Shown here piece by piece: positions 22,427 to 29,437 of a DNA stretch of 64,000 bases. This DNA comes from Halobacterium jilantaiense (GTDB lineage: Archaea; Halobacteriota; Halobacteria; Halobacteriales; Halobacteriaceae). Where the stretch lies: assembly GCF_900110535.1 (NCBI RefSeq), contig NZ_FOJA01000001.1:1240001-1304000 (forward strand). Reading direction: 5' to 3'. A program made the translations under genes and the position numbers. The stretch's first letter is position 1; each line of letters starts with the position of its first letter. The notes beneath the pieces were generated by a model, which worked only from the letters and a program-made list of their open reading frames with translations, had not been told where the DNA came from and searched no databases.

Positions 22427-25354
22427 ATGGGCACGCGACCAGGCGAGCGACAGAGTGCATCGTCACGCACGAGCAGACTCCTCACACTACTCGTCGTTGG
22501 AGTACTCGTCGTCGCTCCGGCGAGTGTGGGGGTCGTCGGATCGACCGCGGGCGACGCCAGCGACGCTACGGGCGACGGTCCAGTGCAGCAGACGCCGCTC
22601 GTTCCCGAGACAGGCTCGCTCGGCGACGCGAGCACGACGTTCGCGGGGGCAGGTGCCAACGACACGTTCGGGACTGCGCTCGCGCACGGAGACCTCAACG
22701 GGGACGGCGTCGAGGACGTCGTCGTCGGCGCGCCCGAGAACAACACGGGTGAGGGGACCAACTCCGGCGCGGTCTACGTGTTCTACGGTCCCGTCGAGGA
22801 CGGCGACATCGACGCGGCGTCCGCCAGCGTCACGCTCCACGGCGTCGACGCCGGCGACCGCGCCGGCTACGCCGTGGCCGCGGGGGACGTGGACGACGAC
22901 GGGGCGGACGACCTCGTCGTCGGCGCGCCGCTCGAAGACGCCAACGGCCAGTCCGCGGGCACGGTGTACGTCGTCGACGGGGGCGACGACCTCCCCGAGA
23001 ACGGGTCGCTCTCGGACGCGGACCACGTGCTCCGCGGCGAGAGCGCGGGCGACCGCGCCGGCTGGTCCGTCGCCGCCGTGAACCGAACCGACGGCGACGA
23101 CGTGCTCGTCGGGGCACCCGGGAGTAACGCCTCCGCCGCCAACGCCGGCGCTGCGTACGTCGTCTCGGACGTCGACCCCGGCGTCGGTTCGCTCGCTGAC
23201 GCCAGCACGACACTCACCGGCGAAGGCAGCGGCGACGCCGCCGGCTGGTCCGTCGCCGAAGCCGGCGACGTCGACGGAGACGGCAGTCAGGATATTCTCG
23301 TGAGTGCGCCGTGGAACAACTCCACCGCCACCGACGCCGGTGCCGTCTACCTCCTCACGGAGACCGACGTGGGGACGGTCTCGCTGGCGGACGCCCGGCT
23401 GAAGCTCGCCGGCGACGCCGCTCGCGACCGCGCGGGCTGGGACGTCGCCGAGGCCGGCGACGTTGACGACGACGGCTACGACGACGTCCTCGTCGGCGCG
23501 CCGACCGCCGAGACGGCGGACAGCGAGTCGAACGCCGGCATCGCATACGTGGTCTACGGTGGCGAGGGCGACACCGGCACGGTGAACCTCTCCGACGCCG
23601 GGACGACGCTCGCCGGCGAGGGCGAGGACGACTTCGCCGGCTACTCGGTCTCCTCGGCCGGGTCCGGCGACGTGACCTGCGACGACTATGCCGACGTGCT
23701 CGTGGGCGCACCCGGCAACAACTCGACGGCCGTCGAGGCCGGAGCCGTCTACGTCGTCGCCGGCAGCGAGTCCCCCGCGACCGAGCGCAACCTCTCGACG
23801 GCCGACGCGACGCTCGCCGGTGAGGGCGAAGGCGACCGCGCCGGCACCGCCGTCTCCGACGCGATGGACGTGACTGGTGGCGGCGACAAGGACGTCCTCG
23901 TCGGCGCACCGTTCAACAACTCCAGCGCCGTCGACGCCGGTGCCGCCTACCTCGTCGCCGGCGACTGCCCCGAGCCGGAACCGGAGCCAGAGCCGGAGCC
24001 CGAACCGGAGGACGTCGTCGTCACCACGGAGTGCGCCGACGAGCAGGGGACGGTCACGGTCAGCAACCCCAACGGCGAGCGCGTCACGTTCACCATCGAG
24101 GGCGACAGCTACACCCTCGCCGCCGACGGTTCGGACGACGATTCGGTTACGCTCTCCGACCTCGACGACGGCGACTACCAGTGGAGCGCGGAAACCGAGG
24201 ACGGCACGGACGTCGGCGGTGGCACGCTCACCGTCGATTGCGACGAACCCGACGACGTGCTGGTGACACTGGAGTGCGTCGACGAACAGGGCGAGCTGAC
24301 AGTCACCAATCCGAACGACCAGAACGCCACCTTCAGCATCGAGGGCGACAACTACACGCTGACTGCCAACGGCACCGCCAACGACTCCCTCGTGGTCTCC
24401 GACCTCGACGACGGTGACTACCAGTGGAGTGCCGAGGCCGAGGACGGCACCGACATCGGCGACGGCACGCTCACTGTCGACTGCGACGAGCCGAGAGGCA
24501 CGCAGGACACCGTGGCCGTCACCGAAGAGTGCGAGCAGCTGACCGTCAGAAATCCGAGTGACAACGACGGGAACGTCGACTTCCGCGTCCGGAACGGGTC
24601 CGGCGACCTGGTCACCACCGTCCGAGACGTCGCGCCCGGAGAGGGCGACACCATCGACGGACTCACCGGTGACGACTACACCGTCGACGCTCGCTACGTG
24701 ACCAGCGACTCGTTCGCCTCCGACAACGTCACCGTCAGCGGCCAGACCGAGGCGACGGTCGCAGTCGCCAGCTGTCGACAGCCGACCGACACCACGGCGG
24801 TCTCCGAAGAGTGCGAGCAAATCACCGTGACTACCCCCGGTGACAGCGCGGAGCCCGTCGACTTCCGCGTCCGGAACGCGTCCGGTGACCCGGTCGCCAC
24901 CGCTCAGGACGTCGACCCAGGTGACAGCGCCACCGTGAACGTGACGGCAGGCGGCTACACCGTCGACGCCCGCTACGCGACCGACGACTCGTTCGCCTCC
25001 GACAACGTCACCGTCAACGGCCAGACCGAGGCAGCCGTCAGCGTCGAACAGTGTCCTGTCGAGCCGCCCACGACTACGACTGAGCAGTCAACCACCACCG
25101 AGACTCCGACCACCACCACCGAGACCCCGACTACAACTGAGGAACCAACCACCACCGAGGAACCGACCACGACTGAACAGCCAACGACCGCAGAGACTCC
25201 GACCACCACCGAAACCCCAACTAACACTACAACTGAAACCTCGACCACCACCGAAACCCCGACCAGCACCACGCCTTCGACCAGCACTGCGACGGGAGCC
25301 GCGCTCGTCGGGCTCGTGGGCTCTCTCGGTCTGTTCGTCCGCACCCGCGAGTAA
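22427..25354 (+). CDS. large FG-GAP repeat (integrin-alpha-like) cell-surface protein
   Basis: 975 residues from ATG 22427. Signal peptide at about 20-45 (LLTLLVVGVLVVAPASVGVV), then seven FG-GAP/beta-propeller repeats (about 60-510) with Ca-binding loops such as DLNGDGVEDVVVGAP, DVDDDGADDLVVGAP and DVDDDGYDDVLVGAP. A Glu-Pro spacer (EPEPEPEP) follows, then two repeats of one beta domain (each with a Cys near the start and a VDCDEP end), then two repeats of a second (EECEQ start, QTEA ... C end). A Thr/Pro/Glu stalk and a C-terminal TM (GAALVGLVGSLGLFV) end the protein. Probably an extracellular adhesin. No PGF tripartite C-terminal signal is visible. Confidence 0.85.
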   Translation: MGTRPGERQSASSRTSRLLTLLVVGVLVVAPASVGVVGSTAGDASDATGDGPVQQTPLVPETGSLGDASTTFAGAGANDTFGTALAHGDLNGDGVEDVVVGAPENNTGEGTNSGAVYVFYGPVEDGDIDAASASVTLHGVDAGDRAGYAVAAGDVDDDGADDLVVGAPLEDANGQSAGTVYVVDGGDDLPENGSLSDADHVLRGESAGDRAGWSVAAVNRTDGDDVLVGAPGSNASAANAGAAYVVSDVDPGVGSLADASTTLTGEGSGDAAGWSVAEAGDVDGDGSQDILVSAPWNNSTATDAGAVYLLTETDVGTVSLADARLKLAGDAARDRAGWDVAEAGDVDDDGYDDVLVGAPTAETADSESNAGIAYVVYGGEGDTGTVNLSDAGTTLAGEGEDDFAGYSVSSAGSGDVTCDDYADVLVGAPGNNSTAVEAGAVYVVAGSESPATERNLSTADATLAGEGEGDRAGTAVSDAMDVTGGGDKDVLVGAPFNNSSAVDAGAAYLVAGDCPEPEPEPEPEPEPEDVVVTTECADEQGTVTVSNPNGERVTFTIEGDSYTLAADGSDDDSVTLSDLDDGDYQWSAETEDGTDVGGGTLTVDCDEPDDVLVTLECVDEQGELTVTNPNDQNATFSIEGDNYTLTANGTANDSLVVSDLDDGDYQWSAEAEDGTDIGDGTLTVDCDEPRGTQDTVAVTEECEQLTVRNPSDNDGNVDFRVRNGSGDLVTTVRDVAPGEGDTIDGLTGDDYTVDARYVTSDSFASDNVTVSGQTEATVAVASCRQPTDTTAVSEECEQITVTTPGDSAEPVDFRVRNASGDPVATAQDVDPGDSATVNVTAGGYTVDARYATDDSFASDNVTVNGQTEAAVSVEQCPVEPPTTTTEQSTTTETPTTTTETPTTTEEPTTTEEPTTTEQPTTAETPTTTETPTNTTTETSTTTETPTSTTPSTSTATGAALVGLVGSLGLFVRTRE

Positions 25355-25397
25355 CTCCCCGACGCCCGTTCTTTCGCCGCGGCGCGACGAGCAGGAG

Positions 25398-25919
25398 TCA
25401 GTCCTCTGCGAACTCCTCGAAGCCCCACTCGCTGGCCCGCTCGGTCGCCTCCTCGCGGGCGCGCTCCCGGAGCGCGTCGATCTTCTCGTCGTCCTCGAGG
25501 AACGCTTCGACGGCGTCCATCGACTCCCCACCCTGACTGCCGTCGGCCGGGGCCGCGGCGCGGGTGCGGTCGGCGAGGTCGGCGTCGCCAGCGAGGCGCT
25601 CGGCCGGCGTTCCCGGCGCGACGGCGAACTGCTCGGTCTCGGGGACGGGCGGGTCGCCGCCAGCGTAACACTCCACGCGCAGCGGCCCGGGCACCGCGAG
25701 GTCGCCGAGCGCCGCGTCACCGCCGCGCCCGGAGCCGGAGTGCTTGACGTGCGTCGGGACGCCCGCCTCGAACGCCAGCACGCCCGCGCCGCCGTCGTCC
25801 AGCAGGAGCGCGTCCTGGGGCGTGAACTCGGCGTACCCCGTGAGTTCGCGGTCGAGCGCGAGCCCCAGCGCGGCTGCTGCGTCCTCGACGACCCGGGAGA
25901 ACGACACGGGCGTCGTCAT
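25398..25919 (-). CDS. acidic protein of unknown function, last gene of the MinD-like operon
   Basis: 173 residues from ATG 25919, overlapping the MinD-like stop by 4 nt. Soluble and Ala/Asp/Glu-rich. The N-terminal 90 residues look like a small mixed alpha/beta domain (VLAFEAGVPTHVKH, GPLRVECYAG); residues about 115-173 form a charged helix (FLEDDEKIDALRERAREEATERASEW). No family recognised. The gene is translationally coupled to a ParA/MinD-type ATPase, so it could be the effector or receptor of that ATPase; this is inference from position only. Confidence 0.65.
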   Translation of the reverse strand: MTTPVSFSRVVEDAAAALGLALDRELTGYAEFTPQDALLLDDGGAGVLAFEAGVPTHVKHSGSGRGGDAALGDLAVPGPLRVECYAGGDPPVPETEQFAVAPGTPAERLAGDADLADRTRAAAPADGSQGGESMDAVEAFLEDDEKIDALRERAREEATERASEWGFEEFAED

Positions 25920-26689
25920 GGCTGGTCGGGGACCACTGCGCTCCGGAACCGGTCGGCGACCGCGTCCGCGTCGCTCGCCTGCACGTCGAGCGCGTCGACG
26001 GCCGTCCGATAAGCTGCCGCGGCGTCGCTGTCCGGAGCATGTGCAAGCAGCGGTTCGCCCGCGCGCCGCGCCGCCCGCGCCGCGTCGTCCTCGGGAACGG
26101 CTGCGAGCGTCGGCCCCTCGAAGTAGCGGTCGGCTTTCGCCGCGACGCGGTCGACGGCGTCGCCGTCGGTCACGCGATTGAACAGCACGCCCGCGACGCC
26201 CGTGCCGTAGGAGGCCGCGTACTCCTGAACCTTGAGGGCGTCCGAGATGGCGGGAATCGTCGGTTCGACCACGAGCACCGTTCGGTCCGCGAGCACGACG
26301 GGGAGGACGGCGTCCCGGCTGGCGAGCGTCGCTGGCGAGTCCAGCAGGAGAACGTCCGTGTCGCTGGCGAGTTCGGCGACCACGTCCCGGAGCCGCTCCG
26401 GTTCGGCCGCGCGGAAATCAGAGAGGCTCGTCCCGCAGGGCACCACGCGCATCCCGTGTCGCTCGTAGACCGCGTCCGAGACGGCGGCGTCGGCGTCCGC
26501 CAGCAGGAGGTCGTGCAGCGTCACGTCCACGTCCGCCAGCCCAGCGTGGAACAGCAGGTTCGCCATCCCCGTGTCGGCGTCCACGACGGTCACGTCGTAG
26601 TCGTCGGCGAGCGCGAGACCGAGCGCGAGCGTGCTCGTCGTCTTCCCGGTGCCGCCCTTCCCCGACGCGACCGCGAACGCCTCAACCAT
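25916..26689 (-). CDS. MinD/ParA-type ATPase
   Basis: 257 residues. Deviant Walker A GKGGTGKTT at about residues 10-18 (with both the signature Lys and the P-loop Lys), switch I DADTGMANLLFH, and switch II LLLLDSPATLAS. No amphipathic C-terminal membrane-targeting helix is obvious; the tail is DADAVADRFRSAVVPDQP. Family members position division sites, plasmids, chemoreceptors and pili. In haloarchaea several MinD paralogs exist, and MinD4 is known to act on archaella and chemosensory arrays. The gene sits between two unknown genes that overlap it (8 nt upstream, 4 nt downstream). Confidence 0.88.
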   Translation of the reverse strand: MVEAFAVASGKGGTGKTTSTLALGLALADDYDVTVVDADTGMANLLFHAGLADVDVTLHDLLLADADAAVSDAVYERHGMRVVPCGTSLSDFRAAEPERLRDVVAELASDTDVLLLDSPATLASRDAVLPVVLADRTVLVVEPTIPAISDALKVQEYAASYGTGVAGVLFNRVTDGDAVDRVAAKADRYFEGPTLAAVPEDDAARAARRAGEPLLAHAPDSDAAAAYRTAVDALDVQASDADAVADRFRSAVVPDQP

Positions 26690-27182
26690 CGGTTGCGTCC
26701 CGCTGGTCGTTCACGTCGGTTCCGGCCGCTTCGTCGCGCGTTCGGAGCGCCGCCGCGACCGTCTGGCGGTCCGACGGCAGCTCGGCGAGCCGCCGGTCGG
26801 CGTTCGCGCGCGTCTCCCGGAGGTCCTCGCGCGGTCGACCGAGCGCACGCCCCCGGCACGCCTCGTAGAGCGCCGACACCGACGCCCGGTACGCCGCGAC
26901 GGTCTGTGCCCGCGCCACCGCTGCCGACACCGCCTCCTCGTCTCCGGTCGCCGCCACCACGTCGCCACCGTCGCCGCCGACGCTCACGACCACAGCGTCC
27001 GGTGCCCGAGCGCGGACGGTCGCCGCCGCCGAATCGGCGTCCGCCGCCGCGCAGTCGACGACCACCACCCGGTCGTCGCCAGCGGAGAGCGCGGCGGCGA
27101 GGTCGTCGACGGCGACGGCCTCGGCGTCGTCCAGCACCTCCGAGAGCGTCGACCGCGTCGCGTCCGCGACCAGAAGTGTCAC
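26682..27182 (-). CDS. hypothetical protein with a receiver-like N-terminus, first gene of the MinD-like operon
   Basis: 166 residues from ATG 27182. The N-terminal 80 residues show a beta-alpha pattern (VVVVDCAAAD, APDAVVVSVGGDGG) like a small Rossmann or receiver domain but without the phospho-acceptor layout I would expect. The C-terminal part is a charged helix. No family recognised. A TATA-like AAATATTTAATC on the minus strand is centred about 28 nt before the start, so this promoter drives all three coupled genes. A role as a partner of the MinD-like ATPase is inferred from the 8-nt overlap. Confidence 0.65.
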   Translation of the reverse strand: MTLLVADATRSTLSEVLDDAEAVAVDDLAAALSAGDDRVVVVDCAAADADSAAATVRARAPDAVVVSVGGDGGDVVAATGDEEAVSAAVARAQTVAAYRASVSALYEACRGRALGRPREDLRETRANADRRLAELPSDRQTVAAALRTRDEAAGTDVNDQRDATDG

Positions 27183-27239
27183 ACCAGCCTATGGACGCTA
27201 CCCGATTAAATATTTTCCGAGCAGATTCTGCAAACATTC

Positions 27240-27257
27240 GACCAGATCTGTCTGGTC
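27240..27257. promoter_or_regulatory. inverted repeat upstream of the MinD-like operon
   Basis: The arms GACCAG and CTGGTC enclose ATCTGT. It lies 58 nt before the start of the first MinD-operon gene and 75 nt before the divergent ubiA-family gene, so it could serve either promoter. Chance occurrence cannot be excluded for 6-bp arms. Confidence 0.35.
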
Positions 27258-27331
27258 AGCGGCCAGTTCCCAGACGCCGGGGACGCGAACCGGCTTTATC
27301 GGTCGCCGACGCCGAGCGACGGACACGCCAG

Positions 27332-28201
27332 ATGGGGTCCGACGACCACCCGGCCGGCGTCTCAGGGAGCGCGCTCGCTGGGCTCGCGCGCCGCGCCGTC
27401 CACGGCAACCTCGTCGTCTCGCTGGCCGCCACCAGTGTCGCCGCCACCACCGCGGCCCTCGTCCGCGTCCCCGTCGACCCGCTCGCGCTGTTCGTCGTGT
27501 TCGCCGCCACGCTGTTCGTCTACAGCGCCGACCGCGTCGCCGACGCCGACGTCGACGCCGCGAACCTCCCCAGACGCGCGGCGTTCGCGCGACGCCACGG
27601 CCGCACGGTGGTCGCAGCCAGCACGCTACTGTACGTGGCCGCCGTCGCGCTCGCCGCCGCTCGCGGCGTCCGCTACGTCGAGTTCCTCGCGCTCCCCGTC
27701 GTCGCCGTCGGCGTCTACTCCGGCCTGCGCGCGAAACGCGTGTTCCTCGCGAAGAACCTCCTCGTCGGCGGCGCGTGGGCCGCGGTCCCGCTCGGCGTCG
27801 GCGCACACGCCGCTCGACTCGGCGACCCACGGGTCTGGCTGCTCGCCGCCTGGACCGGCTCGGTCATCACCGTCGCCGCCGTCGTCTTCGACGTCAAGGA
27901 CGTCCACGGTGACCGTGCCGCCGGCATCGACACGATTCCGGTCCGCTACGGGCCGGCCGCGGCCCGCCGGGTCGCGACACTCGCGAACGCGGCCCTCGCC
28001 CTCGCCGTCGTCGCGCTCGTCGCGACCCGGGTGCTTCCTGGTCGCTTCCTCGTCCTACTCGTCCTCCACGCCTACGTCGCGGCCTACGTCCCGTTCGCGA
28101 CCCCCGACCGCAGCGCGCTCTTCTACGGCCTCGTCGTCGACGGCGAACACGTCGTCCTCGCACTGATTGTCCTCGTACTTCACGGAGCCGGTATGCTGTA
28201 A
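27332..28201 (+). CDS. UbiA family prenyltransferase
   Basis: 289 residues from ATG 27332, with a TATA-like GCTTTATC about 36 nt upstream. About eight TM helices. The two Asp-rich motifs of the UbiA family are present: ADRVADADVD (about residues 68-77) and FDVKDVHGDRAAGIDTIP (about 185-202). These bind Mg and the polyprenyl diphosphate. Haloarchaeal UbiA paralogs make menaquinone, archaeol lipids (DGGGP synthase) or other prenylated products; the substrate cannot be chosen from sequence alone. The first motif is somewhat degenerate compared with NDxxDxxxD. Confidence 0.85.
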   Translation: MGSDDHPAGVSGSALAGLARRAVHGNLVVSLAATSVAATTAALVRVPVDPLALFVVFAATLFVYSADRVADADVDAANLPRRAAFARRHGRTVVAASTLLYVAAVALAAARGVRYVEFLALPVVAVGVYSGLRAKRVFLAKNLLVGGAWAAVPLGVGAHAARLGDPRVWLLAAWTGSVITVAAVVFDVKDVHGDRAAGIDTIPVRYGPAAARRVATLANAALALAVVALVATRVLPGRFLVLLVLHAYVAAYVPFATPDRSALFYGLVVDGEHVVLALIVLVLHGAGML

Positions 28202-28224
28202 TTTCGAGCAGCTACACAGTCGTT

Positions 28225-28239
28225 GACAGCTGTTTACAT
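28225..28239 (+). repeat. 15-nt direct repeat, copy 1 (before tRNA-Tyr)
   Basis: GACAGCTGTTTACAT. An identical copy lies at 29091-29105, directly after the cdrL stop. The element includes the palindrome ACAGCTGT. This copy lies 23 nt after the UbiA-family stop. The gap 28202-28373 holds no gene that I can see. Confidence 0.6.
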
Positions 28240-28373
28240 GCCGTCGGTTCGTGGCTTCGGGGCTGCCGGCCGCCGGAAGCCGGTATCGGTCTCTTATTCG
28301 AGTCGCGGCCAGACGGTCTCACGAGCGTGGGACTGCCGTACCGAATCGCGAAGGCCAGAGGGTCGCAGAAAAT

Positions 28374-28446
28374 CCGCCCTCCCCGATTTGAACGGGGGAC
28401 AAGTCGATCTACAGTCGACTGCTCTACCAGTCTGAGCTAAGGGCGG
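28374..28446 (-). tRNA. trnY: tRNA-Tyr (anticodon GUA)
   Basis: A 73-nt tRNA on the minus strand. Acceptor CCGCCCT pairs with AGGGCGG. The anticodon stem GTCGA/TCGAC holds the loop CTGTAGA with anticodon GUA. T-arm CCCCG-TTCAAAT-CGGGG. CCA not encoded. A TATA-like TTAAATTT on the minus strand lies about 25-30 nt upstream (near 28470-28478). Confidence 0.96.
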
Positions 28447-28565
28447 ATGCACTCGAACGTAGGCCGGCGTCGAAATTTAAGGGTTATCATTCCAGTTCGG
28501 GAGACGATTGTCAGACGCGACAGCACATTTAATAAGGGGCGAAGCGGTAGTGCCTGACAACCGTC

Positions 28566-29090
28566 ATGTCGAAAGTCACGTTCCGCGCGGACGACGACCT
28601 CGTCGCTGCCGTCGAGGACCTCGACGCCTCGAAGAGCGAGGTCATGCGGGAGGCGCTTCGCACGTACCTCACGGAGAGTCGCGTGGACGCCGGCGGGTCG
28701 CTGGACGCGATGGTCGCCGATCGCGTCGACGGGCTGGTCGGGGACGCCGCCGAGCCGGCCGGCCGGTCCGGAGGCGCGCGTGACGTAAACATCAACATCA
28801 CCGTGGAGACCGACGACGGCGCGTCCGTCGACGCGGAGTCGTCGGGCACGGGTCAGCGCGCGGCCGACGCCGGCCGCGGCCGCCAGCAGCCCGGGGGGGA
28901 CGGCGAGCGGTCGTGCAAGCAGTGCGGGTCGTCGCTGTCCGGCGAGCACGTGTACTGCCCGAACTGCGGGGAGAAAGCGTCGCATCGCGTCTTCTGTGAG
29001 TGCGGCGACGAAGTTCGGGCCGACTGGGCGTTCTGCCCGCACTGCGGCCGTCGGACGGCGTCCGCAGACGCGCTCGACCGGCAGGGGTAA
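28566..29090 (+). CDS. cdrL: CdrL: ribbon-helix-helix regulator with C-terminal double zinc ribbon
   Basis: 174 residues from ATG 28566. The N-terminus MSKVTFRADDDLVAAVEDLD leads into a ribbon-helix-helix domain (residues 1-40, with KSEVMREALRTYL). A Gly/Asp-rich linker follows, and the C-terminal part has zinc-ribbon pairs CKQCG, CPNCG, CECG and CPHCG. In Halobacterium salinarum the cdrL product is known to bind upstream of the cdrS-ftsZ2 operon and control its transcription, which couples it to division. Its own TATA-like TTTAATAA (28528-28535) lies about 34 nt upstream. The zinc ribbons may bind DNA or partners. Confidence 0.92.
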   Translation: MSKVTFRADDDLVAAVEDLDASKSEVMREALRTYLTESRVDAGGSLDAMVADRVDGLVGDAAEPAGRSGGARDVNINITVETDDGASVDAESSGTGQRAADAGRGRQQPGGDGERSCKQCGSSLSGEHVYCPNCGEKASHRVFCECGDEVRADWAFCPHCGRRTASADALDRQG

Positions 29091-29105
29091 GACAGCTGTT
29101 TACAT
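29091..29105 (+). repeat. 15-nt direct repeat, copy 2 (after cdrL)
   Basis: GACAGCTGTTTACAT, identical to 28225-28239 and immediately after the cdrL stop codon. It lies upstream of the AGTTATATG TATA-like box of cdrS. Confidence 0.6.
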
Positions 29106-29113
29106 TCGCCGTT

Positions 29114-29122
29114 AGTTATATG
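29114..29122 (+). promoter_or_regulatory. TATA-like box of cdrS-ftsZ2
   Basis: AGTTATATG; the expected transcription start is 25-30 nt downstream, near 29143-29148, i.e. adjacent to the inverted repeat at 29149. That gives a long leader of about 120 nt before cdrS, unlike the leaderless genes around it. Confidence 0.55.
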
Positions 29123-29148
29123 TAGCAAGCTGCTCTGGGTACTCGTAC

Positions 29149-29166
29149 GTAAGACGGTCGTCTTAC
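29149..29166. promoter_or_regulatory. inverted repeat 1 in the cdrL-cdrS gap, likely RHH operator
   Basis: GTAAGACGGTCGTCTTAC: arms GTAAGACG and CGTCTTAC separated by 2 nt. It lies just after the predicted cdrS transcription start, a repressor-like position. The GTAAGAC word recurs twice more before cdrS. Confidence 0.6.
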
Positions 29167-29211
29167 ACAGAATCACCAGATGGCGCGGCCCCTTCGCGCC
29201 AACCCGGTGGT

Positions 29212-29247
29212 GTAAGACACGGAAGCGGGAGACCGGGTCCGTCTTAC
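29212..29247. promoter_or_regulatory. inverted repeat 2 in the cdrS leader (GTAAGAC ... GTCTTAC)
   Basis: GTAAGAC at 29212-29218 and GTCTTAC at 29241-29247, separated by 22 nt, use the same words as the repeat at 29149. In the RNA the two arms could also pair, so an RNA-level role is possible as well as DNA binding. Confidence 0.5.
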
Positions 29248-29266
29248 CAACACGGGGATACCAAAT

Positions 29267-29434
29267 ATGGAGCGTGTGACACTCCGGATTCCGGAACAGC
29301 AGATCGACGAGGTGGAACAGATGGTCGAACGGGGGAAGTTCCCCAACCGGAGCGAGGCGATTCGCTCCGCCGTTCGCGAGATGATCGACGAGCAGACGGA
29401 CCAGACCGGTCCGAAGAACTGGGCGAAGGTGTAG
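29267..29434 (+). CDS. cdrS: CdrS: short ribbon-helix-helix cell-division regulator
   Basis: 55 residues from ATG 29267, ending NWAKV. A single ribbon-helix-helix domain: strand [10 protein letters not shown], helix [11 protein letters not shown], the [14 protein letters not shown] helix, and a short charged tail. CdrS in Halobacterium salinarum regulates ftsZ2 and other division genes, and is cotranscribed with ftsZ2. Here ftsZ2 begins 4 nt after the stop. The protein is strongly conserved in haloarchaea. RHH proteins bind as dimers to short inverted or tandem sites, which fits the GTAAGAC motifs upstream. Confidence 0.93.
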   Translation: MERVTLRIPEQQIDEVEQMVERGKFPNRSEAIRSAVREMIDEQTDQTGPKNWAKV

Positions 29435-29437
29435 ACG

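Noticed and set aside
23967-24012. Glu-Pro repeat as a possible DNA microsatellite or CRISPR-like array
   Set aside because: It is an in-frame EP spacer of a surface protein, with varied codons and no spacer/repeat regularity.
22487-24820. A 777-codon minus-strand open frame antisense to the FG-GAP protein
   Set aside because: It arises from the repeated GAC/GTC/GGC codons of the FG-GAP repeats; the sense protein has signal peptide, repeats, stalk and anchor.
25068-25280. Thr/Pro/Glu-rich repeats as a tandem DNA repeat element
   Set aside because: Codons vary (ACC, ACT, ACG; GAG, GAA), so the repetition is at protein level, a glycosylated stalk.
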